Assembly (NCBI RefSeq): GCF_024919275.1 | Contig: NZ_JANWGH010000002.1 | Location: forward strand, 496,001-560,000 | From: Algoriphagus limi | GTDB taxonomy: Bacteria > Bacteroidota > Bacteroidia > Cytophagales > Cyclobacteriaceae | Direction of reading: 5' to 3' | DNA: 64,000 nt | Part shown: piece after piece, positions 53,397 to 63,055 of the stretch | Layout: each line of letters begins with the position of its first letter | Numbering within the stretch: position 1 is the first letter of the stretch | The notes under the pieces: model-generated | Database searches by the model: none | What the model was told of the DNA's origin: nothing | The model's input: only the letters and a program-made list of their open reading frames with translations | Position numbers and translations under genes: made by a program

Positions 53397-53927
53397 TTAT
53401 AGTGCTACAAAAGCTGGAGGAGTGACTCCATTCGCCCTTAAATAGGCGATTGCGGCACCACGGTGGTGTGTGCTATGATCCATGATCAAAGCCATTATCT
53501 GTCTTCGGCTTGCACTCATACCAAAAACCTCGATGATTTCACCCGCCTTGTCAGCTGGAACGGCTTTCATTGTTTCTTCCGTATAATCGTAGGCCTTTGC
53601 TACATAGTCTGCCAGTTCAGCCTTACTAGCAGTAGCCAAATCAATACTAAAACCAGGATCTTTTCCCATTAAATATCCCTGTGCTATTCCTACAGCAGAA
53701 GATGCAATGTGATGGATTTGCTCTTTGAAACTCATTGCTTCAGGATCCGTTTTGTAATCCATGCCTGAGTCAGGCATAGCGTTCAAGACATCAATGGTAA
53801 ATTGCTTTCCGTTTCTCCATTTGCTGAGAAATTCATCCATGGTCGTTTGAGCATGAAGATTTCCCAAGACAAACAAAAATGCCAAAGTAAATAGGCTAGT
53901 AAAAAGTGTTTTAACTTGCTTTTTCAT
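53397..53927 (-). CDS. Secreted DinB-family protein
   Basis: A 176-residue protein with an N-terminal signal peptide (ends near LHAQ) and a four-helix DinB/YfiT-like domain. Metal-site histidines are plausible in QIHHIASSAVG and MDHSTHHRGAAIAYLR. The fold is shared by bacillithiol transferases, but a secreted form must have another role. It is convergent with the nitroreductase gene. Confidence 0.85.
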   Translation of the reverse strand: MKKQVKTLFTSLFTLAFLFVLGNLHAQTTMDEFLSKWRNGKQFTIDVLNAMPDSGMDYKTDPEAMSFKEQIHHIASSAVGIAQGYLMGKDPGFSIDLATASKAELADYVAKAYDYTEETMKAVPADKAGEIIEVFGMSASRRQIMALIMDHSTHHRGAAIAYLRANGVTPPAFVAL

Positions 53928-54004
53928 TTTTTGGATTGGGTTGGTTAGATATTAAAGTTCCATTATTCCATAATGAAATCAAATCGAAAGTCTAATTTTA
54001 TGTT

Positions 54005-54577
54005 ATGAAAAAATCCCTGATTTTCTTTTTAATCGCTGGATTATTAGTCAGTTGTGAAAATACCTTCTTGCCAAAACCCAAAGGCTACAACCGAATTGAC
54101 CTTCCAAATCATAACTATCAAGCGCTTGAAGAGGGATATCCCTACCAATTGGAATATTCGCGCTATAGCGAATTGGAACCGGATTCTTTTAACCTTAAGG
54201 AAAAAGCTTGGATCAATTTGAATTATAAGGATTTTGGAGCCAAAGTACATTTGACCTATAAACCCATTTCGAGTGAACTTGATTTTCGCACTCTATCCAA
54301 TGATGCCTTTAAGCTGACGGCTAAGCACCAAATCAAAGCTTATGGAATTGAGGAATCAGTCCTCATGACACCTGAAGGCTATACCGGGGTGGTGGCAGAG
54401 CTCACAGGAGAAGTTCCTACACAGTTTCAGTTTTTCGTAACCGATTCTACTGAGCATTTCCTTCGCGGAGCTCTTTATTTCAATACAGCTTTAAAAAATG
54501 ACTCCTTAGCTCCTGTCATTGAATACATCAAGGTGGACATGGCCCACCTGATGAATTCGCTGAAATTTGAAAATTAA
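54005..54577 (+). CDS. gldD: Gliding motility lipoprotein GldD
   Basis: A 190-residue lipoprotein (lipobox LLVSC) beginning PKPKGYNRIDLPNHNY after the signal, the conserved GldD start. WINLNYKDFGAKVHLTYKP and GEVPTQFQFFVTDSTEHFLRGALYF are further GldD segments. GldD is needed for gliding and surface-protein secretion in Bacteroidota. Here it is not next to gldE or other gld genes. It is convergent with the symporter gene (4-base overlap). Confidence 0.92.
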   Translation: MKKSLIFFLIAGLLVSCENTFLPKPKGYNRIDLPNHNYQALEEGYPYQLEYSRYSELEPDSFNLKEKAWINLNYKDFGAKVHLTYKPISSELDFRTLSNDAFKLTAKHQIKAYGIEESVLMTPEGYTGVVAELTGEVPTQFQFFVTDSTEHFLRGALYFNTALKNDSLAPVIEYIKVDMAHLMNSLKFEN

Positions 54578-56349
54578 CTGATATACTTCCAGGATCTGTA
54601 TACGATCACGCCGCCAGCTAAAGCAACTACCGTTGCGATACTTCCGGCAAGTGCTTCGCCATAAATCCAGAAACCTGTAGCAAAAAGAGCAGAATAGATC
54701 ATGATGGAGCCTACCAGCATCAAGCCGATTTCTCTTGGGAGCTGTCCTGTAACCTGCTTTTCACCCGGATATCTATCCAATACTTTTTTCCATCCCCAAG
54801 AGGCAGGATGTACTTTTCTGTAGAAGCTCAGGAGAACTTCATCCTTTTCAGGCCAAGTCAAAAAGGTTACCAAAAGCCAACCAGCTGTCGTGAAAGAAAC
54901 CGAATAGATCAATTTGAGATAAGCTTGATTTTCAGGAATCATAATCCAATTGACATTAGGGTTGATCACTTCAAAGAAAATCGCAACCACAAAGGATATC
55001 GCCATAGCAGAAATCTCTGTATAGGCGTTGATTCTCCACCAAAACCAGCGAAGGATAAAAATAAGACCTGTTCCGGCTCCAATCTGAAGCAATATGTTAA
55101 ATGCATCTAAAGCGGAAGAAAGAGCAAGGGCTAAAAATGCGGACAAGACCATCAATGCTACCGTAGAGATTCTACCTACTGCCACCAATTCTTTGTCAGA
55201 CGCTTCTGGTTTAATAAATCGCAGGTAGAAGTCATTTACGATGTATGAAGATCCCCAGTTGAGATGGGTAGAAAGCGTTGACATGACTGCCGCAATCAAG
55301 GAAGCCAAAACAATTCCCAATAAACCTGTAGGAAGGAAAGTCAACATTGCCGAATATGCCAAGTCATCCCCCAATTTATCGGCAGGAATCTCTGGGAAAG
55401 CAGTCTGCATATCAGAAATGGTTGGAAACACCACAAGAGAAGCAAGAGCGATGATAATCCAAGGCCAAGGACGAAGCGCGTAATGCGCGATGTTGAAGAA
55501 TAAAGTGGCCCCAACCGCATTATTCTCATCTTTAGCAGAAAGCATTCGCTGGGCAATGTAACCTCCACCTCCTGGCTCTGCACCTGGATACCAAGTCGCC
55601 CACCATTGAATAGCTATGGGAATTATAAATAGCGGGATATAGACATTGGGATCATCAAAATCCGGAACAAAGTCCAGTTTTTCAATCACATTTTCATGGG
55701 AGAGTAAGCCTTGTAAGCTTCCGATTTCAGGAAGATCCAAGATAAAGTAAGCCGCCCCAAAGGCTCCGATCATTGCTATAAAGAACTGAAAGAAATCTGT
55801 TAGCAAAACACCTTTCAAACCACCCAGGGAACTATAGACTACCGTGACGATAGAAGCCATAAGTAGGGTTTGGATAGGACTTAAACCCAACATCACCCCA
55901 CCAATCTTGATAGCAGCGAGGGATACTGTAGCCATAATGACCACATTGAAAAATACCCCTAAATAGATGGCTCGAAAAGCCCGAAGGAAGGCAGCCCCTT
56001 TTCCTGAATACCGCAATTCATAAAACTCCAAATCCGTCGTGACTTCAGATCTCCTCCACAATTTGGCATAGACAAATACAGTAAGCATCCCTGTCAAAAG
56101 GAAAGCCCACCAGGCCCAATTCCCGCTGACCCCATTTTTCCGAACAATATCCGTCACCAAATTGGGAGTATCGGCAGAAAAGGTGGTAGCCACCATACTT
56201 ACACCAAGTAACCACCAAGGCATATTTCTTCCCGAAAGGAAGAATTCTTTAGCTGAGGACCCGGCTTTTTTGGAGGTTAAAATTCCAATTAATAAGGAGA
56301 TTACGAAGAAAGCTCCGATGATCACCCAATCAATAGTAGTAACATTCAT
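54574..56349 (-). CDS. Sodium:solute symporter (SSS family)
   Basis: A 591-residue transporter with about 14 membrane helices. Family features: SKKAGSSAKEFFLSGRNMPWWLLG after helix 1, SADTPNLVTD, and AVMSTLSTHLNWGSSYIVND in the middle. Substrate is not predictable. Likely a sodium-coupled sugar, sialic-acid or myo-inositol importer by general resemblance. The N-terminus follows a 200-base A/T-rich spacer shared with the kinase gene upstream. Confidence 0.9.
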   Translation of the reverse strand: MNVTTIDWVIIGAFFVISLLIGILTSKKAGSSAKEFFLSGRNMPWWLLGVSMVATTFSADTPNLVTDIVRKNGVSGNWAWWAFLLTGMLTVFVYAKLWRRSEVTTDLEFYELRYSGKGAAFLRAFRAIYLGVFFNVVIMATVSLAAIKIGGVMLGLSPIQTLLMASIVTVVYSSLGGLKGVLLTDFFQFFIAMIGAFGAAYFILDLPEIGSLQGLLSHENVIEKLDFVPDFDDPNVYIPLFIIPIAIQWWATWYPGAEPGGGGYIAQRMLSAKDENNAVGATLFFNIAHYALRPWPWIIIALASLVVFPTISDMQTAFPEIPADKLGDDLAYSAMLTFLPTGLLGIVLASLIAAVMSTLSTHLNWGSSYIVNDFYLRFIKPEASDKELVAVGRISTVALMVLSAFLALALSSALDAFNILLQIGAGTGLIFILRWFWWRINAYTEISAMAISFVVAIFFEVINPNVNWIMIPENQAYLKLIYSVSFTTAGWLLVTFLTWPEKDEVLLSFYRKVHPASWGWKKVLDRYPGEKQVTGQLPREIGLMLVGSIMIYSALFATGFWIYGEALAGSIATVVALAGGVIVYRSWKYIS

Positions 56350-56547
56350 GGTCTTAGGGGTTTATCGACCAACCAATAAACAAATTTTTATTTGAATGTC
56401 TTTTTACTTTATTAATAAATTTTAAAAACTTTTCAATTCTGACAATTCCACATTCGAAAAAGGACAAATTCAAAAGGCTGACTTTGAGAAAAGACTTTAC
56501 AGAAATTCAAGCCTTCAATTAAATATCCAAAAACTACCAATTCTCCC

Positions 56548-56555
56548 TACTTTTG
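56548..56555 (+). promoter_or_regulatory. -7 box just before the NahK-like gene
   Basis: TACTTTTG fits TAnnTTTG exactly and ends 4 bases before the ATG at 56559, which would give a leaderless or very short-leader mRNA. I see no clear -33 TTTG at the right distance, so this is tentative. Confidence 0.35.
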
Positions 56556-56558
56556 AAG

Positions 56559-57644
56559 ATGGATCCGAAATACCTGAAGCAACTTCTTACCTTCTACCCA
56601 AAATTATTTTCCGATGAGAAAATAAGCATGGAGCCATTAGGAAATGGGTTGATTCATGAGACCTGGAAAATTTCCAATAACCAAGGGGAATTTGTATTGC
56701 AGGCATATAATAAATCAGTTTTTCCTTATCCTGAACGGATTCAAAATAACCTGGATATTCTTTTTCGAGAACAGGTTGCTGAAAGATTACCTTTTGAATT
56801 GCCATTGCCCATACAAAATTCTCAAGGAGAGCAATTGACGAATTTTGAAGGGAAATTATGGAGAATATTTCCTTTTGTTTCGGGTAAAACTTTGGAACAG
56901 ATTCAGGTTCCCAACGAGGCTTGGCTTGCTGCAAAAGCATTTGGGGAATTTGCTTCAGCAGGCAAGGAGCTGAATATGTCAGAGTTTATGGAAACCATTC
57001 CAGACTTTCATCGATTGGATCTCAGATTTGAAAAATTCCAACAGACGGCCAGTGCCGTTAAAACTTGGACCAAGGAAGAAGAGGACATTTTACGGTTTTA
57101 CCTTAATCAAAAACCGCTTATTGAAGAATACAAAGTAGAAAGAGAAAAGCTACCCATTCGATTAACTCATAGCGACACCAAAATCAACAACTTGATCTTT
57201 TCGGAGGATCTTCATCAGATAAAGGCTTTGATAGATTTGGATACCGTCATGCCTGGATTGCTGCTTTATGATTTTGGGGATTTGGTTCGGACTATCGCTT
57301 GCAGTCTTTCGGAAACTAGCATCCAATGGGAAGGCATTCGACTTCAGGAGGAAATTTTTGAGGAATTGATCTTAGGTTATTTGGAAGGAATAAAAAACCT
57401 AGCCACTCAACATGAATTCGAATCCCTATTAATCGGTGGAGAAGTGATGACCTGCATGATGGGCCTTCGGTTTTTTACGGACCATCTTCAGGGGAATATT
57501 TATTACCGCGTTCAGTACCCGGAACAAAACCTCCACCGTGCAAAGAACCAGATGATTTTACTTCGGGATCAGCAAGAAAAGCGAGCGCAGTTAAGGAATA
57601 TCTGGAAAAAATCCTTGGAAAAAGTTCGGGCTTGTGACAATTAG
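56559..57644 (+). CDS. APH-fold kinase resembling N-acetylhexosamine 1-kinase
   Basis: 361 residues from the ATG at 56559 (two codons after a TTG). APH-fold motifs are present: the N-lobe LGNGLIHETWKI and FVLQAYNKSVFPYPERIQNN, the catalytic HSDTKINNLIF (His-x-Asp) and IDLDTVMPGLLLYDFGDLVRT (metal Asp). The last two strings are characteristic of NahK-type N-acetylhexosamine kinases. It likely phosphorylates an N-acetylated hexosamine from glycan breakdown. This function is inferred from motifs. Confidence 0.75.
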   Translation: MDPKYLKQLLTFYPKLFSDEKISMEPLGNGLIHETWKISNNQGEFVLQAYNKSVFPYPERIQNNLDILFREQVAERLPFELPLPIQNSQGEQLTNFEGKLWRIFPFVSGKTLEQIQVPNEAWLAAKAFGEFASAGKELNMSEFMETIPDFHRLDLRFEKFQQTASAVKTWTKEEEDILRFYLNQKPLIEEYKVEREKLPIRLTHSDTKINNLIFSEDLHQIKALIDLDTVMPGLLLYDFGDLVRTIACSLSETSIQWEGIRLQEEIFEELILGYLEGIKNLATQHEFESLLIGGEVMTCMMGLRFFTDHLQGNIYYRVQYPEQNLHRAKNQMILLRDQQEKRAQLRNIWKKSLEKVRACDN

Positions 57645-57707
57645 CCAGAAAACTTGGTAAAATTTTCCCACCAAGAGTAAATTGCCTTTTACAAAAACAT
57701 CCGTCCC

Positions 57708-59801
57708 TTGTCTGGTTTTTTTTCCACCAAAATAGAGTTCCTAAAAGGAGTAGGCCCGCAGCGTGCCGAACTGCTCAATAAAGAGCTCCAGATTTTTACT
57801 TATGGGGACTTATTGCAGCATTACCCATTTCGCTACGAGGATAGAAGTAAGTTTTACAAAATCCAGCAACTCAATGTCGATTTAGAAAATGTGCAGGTCA
57901 TTGCACGGGTGATGAAATTGGAAATCGTGGGTGTCGGTGGAAAAAAACGACTAGTCGCCCAGGTAGCCGATGAGACAGGGGAAATGGAAATGACCTGGTT
58001 TAAGGGAATTCAATGGGTACAAAAGAAATTACCGGTAGGAAGTGTCTTTATTTTCTTTGGCAAGCCTGCTCAATTTGGTCGTAAGTGGAGCATCGCCCAT
58101 CCAGAAATGGAACCGTTAAGCCAAGCTTCCGAAAATCGTAACAGTTTCCAACCGGTATATTCCACCACAGAAAAACTACGTGCTCGATTCTTGGACTCGA
58201 GAGGGATTTCCAAACTCATGGAGCAATTAGTCCATGCGAGTTTGCCCTATATTCAGGAGACACTTCCCACAAGCATCCTGGAACAATACCAATTGATCGG
58301 GAAAAAGGAAGCTTTGAGGGAAATTCACTTTCCAAGCCGTCCCGAACTCCTTCAGCGAGCTAGAAAGCGATTAAAATTCGAGGAGTTCTTCTTTCTTCAA
58401 CTCCGCCTTCTGAAGATGAAAGTTGCCCGTACAGAGAAATTTCGAGGGCAAATTCTGGATAATACATCCTTACTAACTGAATTTTATCAAAACCATATTC
58501 CATTTGAATTGACTGGTGCACAGAAACGGGTCATTCGGGAATCTTATCATGATATGAAGTCCGGAAAGCAGATGAACCGACTGATTCAGGGAGATGTGGG
58601 AAGTGGAAAAACAATGGTTGCTTTCATCTGCATGTTGATTGCCATTGGCTCCGGAGCTCAGGCTTGTCTGATGGCTCCAACCGAAATTCTAGCCAACCAA
58701 CACTATGAAGGGTTGAAGGAGTATGCGGATATGATGGGGATCAAAATTGCCTTATTGACAGGTTCGGTGAAAAAGTCCGCTAGGAAAACGATTCATGAGG
58801 AGCTTTTATCTGGAGATTTAAAAATTCTCATCGGAACTCATGCACTTTTGGAGGATGTGGTGCAATTCCAAAATCTCGGATTGGCGATCGTGGATGAGCA
58901 GCATCGATTTGGAGTTGCCCAGCGGGCAAAATTATGGGCCAAAAATGAGGAATTTTTTCCTCATGTTTTGGTCATGACTGCCACCCCGATTCCTAGAACC
59001 TTAGCGATGACGCTTTATGGAGATTTGGATGTTTCAGTCATAGATGAATTGCCGGCAGGAAGGAAACCGATTCAAACTGTCCATCGATATGATAAAGACC
59101 GATTGAAAGTATTTGGATTTATCAATCAAGAAATCCAAAAAGGCCGTCAGGTTTACATTGTCTATCCTTTAATTGAAGAGTCCGAAAAGCTGAACTTGAA
59201 AAACCTTATGGATGGCTATGAGAGTATTGCCCGGGCTTTTCCTCAATATCCTCTCAGCATAGTCCATGGATCCATGAAAGCCGAGGCCAAGGATTTTGAG
59301 ATGCAGCGCTTCGTGAAAGGAGAAACCAAAATCATGGTTGCTACCACAGTAATCGAAGTAGGAGTAAATGTCCCAAATGCCTCAGTCATGATTATTGAAA
59401 ATGCGGAGCGATTTGGTTTGTCTCAGTTGCATCAATTACGCGGAAGGGTAGGACGAGGCGCCGAGCAAAGCTATTGCATCCTGATGAGCAAGTACGAGTT
59501 GTCCAAAGATTCCAGAATTCGATTGGAAACTATGGTTCGAACCAATGATGGATTTGAAATAGCCGATGTGGATCTTCGTCTTAGAGGACCTGGAGATTTG
59601 ATGGGAACCCAACAGAGTGGAGTTACGGATCTTTTGATCGCAGATCTAAGTAAGGATGCAGGTCTTTTGACTTTAGCTCGGGATGCTGCTCAACAATTAT
59701 TGGCAAATGATCCTCATTTAAGTCTTCCTGAGAATCGACCAATTTTAAAACAAATTCAACAGCAGAAAAAAACAGCGGTGAATTGGAGCAGAATTTCTTA
59801 A
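57708..59801 (+). CDS. recG: ATP-dependent DNA helicase RecG
   Basis: 697 residues from a TTG; the sequence from this codon, MSGFFSTKIEFLKGVGPQRAELL, fits the conserved RecG N-terminus, and no in-frame ATG is nearby. An OB/wedge domain (about 60-150) is followed by SF2 helicase motifs: Walker A QGDVGSGKTMVA near 300, DEQHRFG near 395, TATPIPRT and QLRGRVGRG. It remodels stalled forks and Holliday junctions. Full length. 38 bases separate it from the decarboxylase gene. Confidence 0.96.
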   Translation: MSGFFSTKIEFLKGVGPQRAELLNKELQIFTYGDLLQHYPFRYEDRSKFYKIQQLNVDLENVQVIARVMKLEIVGVGGKKRLVAQVADETGEMEMTWFKGIQWVQKKLPVGSVFIFFGKPAQFGRKWSIAHPEMEPLSQASENRNSFQPVYSTTEKLRARFLDSRGISKLMEQLVHASLPYIQETLPTSILEQYQLIGKKEALREIHFPSRPELLQRARKRLKFEEFFFLQLRLLKMKVARTEKFRGQILDNTSLLTEFYQNHIPFELTGAQKRVIRESYHDMKSGKQMNRLIQGDVGSGKTMVAFICMLIAIGSGAQACLMAPTEILANQHYEGLKEYADMMGIKIALLTGSVKKSARKTIHEELLSGDLKILIGTHALLEDVVQFQNLGLAIVDEQHRFGVAQRAKLWAKNEEFFPHVLVMTATPIPRTLAMTLYGDLDVSVIDELPAGRKPIQTVHRYDKDRLKVFGFINQEIQKGRQVYIVYPLIEESEKLNLKNLMDGYESIARAFPQYPLSIVHGSMKAEAKDFEMQRFVKGETKIMVATTVIEVGVNVPNASVMIIENAERFGLSQLHQLRGRVGRGAEQSYCILMSKYELSKDSRIRLETMVRTNDGFEIADVDLRLRGPGDLMGTQQSGVTDLLIADLSKDAGLLTLARDAAQQLLANDPHLSLPENRPILKQIQQQKKTAVNWSRIS

Positions 59802-59838
59802 TGCTTTCATTTCCAATTCCAATACTTCAAAACTTCCT

Positions 59839-61293
59839 ATGAACAAGCCAAAAAATCAAACCCTAGACCCACAAGATTGGGAAGCCATGCGAGAGTTGGG
59901 GAATCAGATGATCGATGATCTGATTGATTATTGGAAAGGAATTCGGGAAGAGAAAATCTGGAGACCAATCCCAGAGAAAGTGAAAAATAGTCTGGATGTA
60001 CCAATTCCTGAGAAAGGGAAGGATCCAACTTCCGTGTACGAAGAATTCAAGGAAACCATTTTCCCTTATAACAAAGGGAATGTGCATCCACGTTTCTTTG
60101 CATGGATTCAAGGAACAGGTACACCAATGGGATCCTTTGCTGATTTATTGGCCTCCGGTATGAATCCTAACACTACAATCGGAGAGCACTCTGCCATGTA
60201 TGTGGATCGGCAAGTAGTGAACTGGTGTAAGGAATTGATGGGTTTTCCGAATGATGCTTCCGGTATTCTCGTAAGCGGAGGTTCCATGGCTAATATCACG
60301 GCGCTCACGGTTGCCCGAAATGCCTTTGGTGGTGGGAAAATCCGGGAAAAAGGTTTGCTGGAAAATGGAAGGCAATTAATCCTTTATTGCTCCACCGAAA
60401 CACATGCTTGTATTCAAAAGGCAGCGGAAATTTTGGGTATAGGAAGTCAGTATGTTAGAAAAATCCCAGTAAATGATGCTTATGAAATGCGTGCTGATTT
60501 GCTCCGAAAGCAGATTGAAGAGGACTTGGGATCGGAATTAAGTCCATTTGCCATTGTAGGAACTGCCGGCACAGTCAATACGGGAGCGATTGACCCTTTA
60601 GATGATATTCTGGAAATATCTAGGGAATATAATTTATGGTTCCACGTAGATGGAGCCTATGGAGCATTAGCCAAGTTGGACCTGGTATATTCAGATCGAT
60701 TAAAGGCCATCGAAGAAGCAGATAGCTTGGCATTTGACCTCCATAAATGGCTATATGTCCCCTATGAAGTAGGCTGCACCTTGATCCGTGATGCTAAAAA
60801 GCACCGAGACGCTTTTGCCAATACGCCTAATTATTTGCTACAGGAAAGTAGAGGACTTTCTGGCGGATTGGATTCCATCAATCATTATGGATTTGAGCTT
60901 TCGAGAGGTTTTAAAGCCCTCAAGATTTGGATGTCTTTAAAAGAGCATGGAAGGGAAAAGTATGCACAAATGATTGCTCAGAATAATCGGCAGGCAGAGT
61001 ACTTGACTCAATTGGTTTTAGAAAATCCCAACTTGGAATTGATGGCTCCTACCTCTATGAGTATCACCTGTTTCCGAATGTCACCTCCAAATTTTTCAGA
61101 GGAACAAATTCGAGACCTAAACCGGGAAATATTAGTGCGACTTCAAGAAGAAGGCATCGCTTCTCCAAGTTCCACCATTTTGAATGGAAAGTATACGCTT
61201 CGGATTGCCAACGTAAATCAGCGTACCCAATTTGAAGACATGGACCTTTTGGTAAGAGAAGTTATTAGAATAGGAAAGGAAATTATTGGTTGA
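59839..61293 (+). CDS. Group II PLP-dependent decarboxylase (aromatic-amino-acid decarboxylase-like)
   Basis: A 484-residue fold-type I PLP enzyme. The PLP Lys is Lys303 in DLHKWLYVPYE, and FHVDGAYG holds the ring Asp. NVHPRFFAWIQG, VSGGSMANI and STETHACIQKAAEILG match group II decarboxylases of tyrosine, tryptophan or DOPA. The substrate cannot be fixed from motifs. The kyn operon lies 6.5 kb upstream. A pathway link is speculation. Confidence 0.9.
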   Translation: MNKPKNQTLDPQDWEAMRELGNQMIDDLIDYWKGIREEKIWRPIPEKVKNSLDVPIPEKGKDPTSVYEEFKETIFPYNKGNVHPRFFAWIQGTGTPMGSFADLLASGMNPNTTIGEHSAMYVDRQVVNWCKELMGFPNDASGILVSGGSMANITALTVARNAFGGGKIREKGLLENGRQLILYCSTETHACIQKAAEILGIGSQYVRKIPVNDAYEMRADLLRKQIEEDLGSELSPFAIVGTAGTVNTGAIDPLDDILEISREYNLWFHVDGAYGALAKLDLVYSDRLKAIEEADSLAFDLHKWLYVPYEVGCTLIRDAKKHRDAFANTPNYLLQESRGLSGGLDSINHYGFELSRGFKALKIWMSLKEHGREKYAQMIAQNNRQAEYLTQLVLENPNLELMAPTSMSITCFRMSPPNFSEEQIRDLNREILVRLQEEGIASPSSTILNGKYTLRIANVNQRTQFEDMDLLVREVIRIGKEIIG

Positions 61294-61371
61294 GTTAAAT
61301 TTTTTAAAGTAAAAAGGAGAAATCAATAATTAAAAATTTCTATTTTTATTTAAATCAAGAAACAATTTTTT

Positions 61372-62052
61372 ATGAAAAAGCTTTTCGCAGAATTTATTGG
61401 AACCTTATGGCTAGTCCTTGGAGGTTGTGGAAGTGCCGTTTTAGCGGCGGGTTTTCCTGAATTAGGAATTGGATTCGTTGGAGTTTCTTTTGCATTTGGT
61501 CTTACCGTAGTGACTATGGCATATGCCATCGGCCACATTTCAGGTTGCCATTTGAATCCTGCTGTTTCTGTAGGTCTTTGGATAGGAGGTCGTTTTGATC
61601 GCAAAGATTTGGTTCCCTATATCATTGCCCAAGTTTTAGGCGGACTTGCAGGAGCTGGAATTCTTTATCTGATTGCAACCGGAAAGGCAGGAGTGGATAT
61701 AGGAGGATTTGCCTCCAATGGATTTGGAGAAGCATCACCCGGAGGATATTCAATGATGGCAGCCTTGGTTACTGAAATCGTAATGACCTTTTTCTTTTTA
61801 ATGGTTATATTAGGATCAACTGATTCCAAAGCACCTGCAGGTTTTGCAGGATTAGCAATTGGATTAGCTTTAGTTTTGATTCATTTAATTAGCATTCCCG
61901 TAACGAATACCTCAGTGAATCCAGCAAGAAGTACCTCTCAAGCCTTATTTGCAGGAGGAATTTATCTACAGCAACTATGGCTTTTTTGGATAGCGCCCAT
62001 AATTGGTGCGATTTTGGCCGGGATTACTTATAAATACATATCAAAAGAATAA
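61372..62052 (+). CDS. aqpZ: Aquaporin Z
   Basis: A 226-residue channel with six helices and two NPA boxes (Asn62 in HLNPAVSVG and Asn183 in SVNPARS). The selectivity filter residues correspond to the water-specific AqpZ set: Phe42, His171, Thr180 and Arg186. Length and N-terminus ([19 protein letters not shown]) match AqpZ. It transports water. It is followed 21 bases later by a small barrel gene. Confidence 0.96.
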   Translation: MKKLFAEFIGTLWLVLGGCGSAVLAAGFPELGIGFVGVSFAFGLTVVTMAYAIGHISGCHLNPAVSVGLWIGGRFDRKDLVPYIIAQVLGGLAGAGILYLIATGKAGVDIGGFASNGFGEASPGGYSMMAALVTEIVMTFFFLMVILGSTDSKAPAGFAGLAIGLALVLIHLISIPVTNTSVNPARSTSQALFAGGIYLQQLWLFWIAPIIGAILAGITYKYISKE

Positions 62053-62073
62053 ATCCACTAATCAATTATTTAT

Positions 62074-62529
62074 ATGAAAAAACTAAAATTACTATCCATT
62101 TTCTTCTTTCTGACTCTTTTTGTTAGTGTAGAAGCCTATTCTCAAGAGGTAGGTATTCGATTCGGTAATTTCTCTGGAAATAATGTAGCCGTCGACGGAG
62201 TATTTGCCTTAGGTGAGTTTTCAAGAATTCACGCCGATGTCAGCTTTGGTGGCGGAGGTGTAGGAATTGATGCACTTTGGAATCCAATTTTCAAGCCTGT
62301 TGGCAGCAGTGATTTCAACTGGTATGCAGGTTTTGGTCCATCTTTATTCCTGGGAGATCCATTCACTTTGGGGGCTGCTGGAGAAGTCGGTATAGAATAT
62401 GCTTTTGCTGATGTTCCGATTACCATTGGTGCTGATTACCGACCTGTATTTGTGATCGTGGAAAACACCCGCTTCGTAGGTGATGGGTTCGGTTTCAACA
62501 TTCGTTGGCGTTTTGGGCCAAACGATTAA
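62074..62529 (+). CDS. Small outer-membrane beta-barrel protein
   Basis: A 151-residue protein with a signal peptide (ends near AYSQ). The mature part alternates hydrophobic and polar residues in Gly/Phe-rich strands (GIRFGNFSGNN, HADVSFGGGGVGIDALWN, WYAGFGPSLFLGD, GFNIRWRFG), as in eight-stranded barrels, and ends with a strand. Function unknown. It closely follows aqpZ and is ended by a hairpin terminator. Confidence 0.78.
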   Translation: MKKLKLLSIFFFLTLFVSVEAYSQEVGIRFGNFSGNNVAVDGVFALGEFSRIHADVSFGGGGVGIDALWNPIFKPVGSSDFNWYAGFGPSLFLGDPFTLGAAGEVGIEYAFADVPITIGADYRPVFVIVENTRFVGDGFGFNIRWRFGPND

Positions 62530-62546
62530 ATAATGAATTAGTAAAC

Positions 62547-62573
62547 AGCAGGGTCAAAAGCCCTGCTTTTTTT
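62547..62573 (+). terminator. Terminator whose T-run abuts the next start codon
   Basis: AGCAGGG (62547-62553) pairs with CCCTGCT (62561-62567) and is followed by TTTTTTT to 62572. The next gene's ATG begins at 62574. Confidence 0.8.
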
Positions 62574-63032
62574 ATGAAAAAAATTTTTGAAGGGATAATC
62601 TATCTGGAGAAATTCTCAGGCAAAGGAGGATGGACTTATGCACGAATTCCTCTGACTTTTGAAAAGAAAGGCCATTATTTTGGAATGCGTCAGGTTTCGG
62701 GAAAAATTGATGATTATTCATTTGAAAAGAAACACTTGATGCCTCTTGGAGATGGTTCCTTGTTTTTACCTATCTCTAAAGATATCCGAAAAGTGATCAA
62801 AAAAGAGGCTGGAGATCCTATCAATCTTCTTTTGGAGAGTCCCGAAACTCCAAATGCAGCTCCTGAAGAATTAATCGCCTGTCTTAAAGACTACCCCGGG
62901 AAATTCGAAGCATTTTTGGATTTAGAAGCAAAGGAAAAGTCTGACTGGCTTGAGTTTATTTATTCTTCAAATACAGAAAATCAAAAAGCCGAAAGAATCA
63001 TTCAGCTACTTGATACACTTGGAATCAAGTAA
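62574..63032 (+). CDS. YdeI/OmpD-associated family protein with DUF1905-like domain
   Basis: 152 residues from the ATG at 62574 (the longer frame from 62505 overlaps the barrel gene). An N-terminal DUF1905-type part (KGGWTYARIPLTF, FGMRQVSGKIDDYSF, GDGSLFLPISKDIRKVIKKEAGD) is followed by the YdeI-like helical part (PEELIACLKDYPGKFEAFLDL, KAERIIQLLDTLG). The biochemical role is unknown. The start lies directly after a terminator hairpin. It is convergent with the receptor gene (23 bases). Confidence 0.82.
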   Translation: MKKIFEGIIYLEKFSGKGGWTYARIPLTFEKKGHYFGMRQVSGKIDDYSFEKKHLMPLGDGSLFLPISKDIRKVIKKEAGDPINLLLESPETPNAAPEELIACLKDYPGKFEAFLDLEAKEKSDWLEFIYSSNTENQKAERIIQLLDTLGIK

Positions 63033-63055
63033 AAAATGGATTCTTTCGGCTTAAA

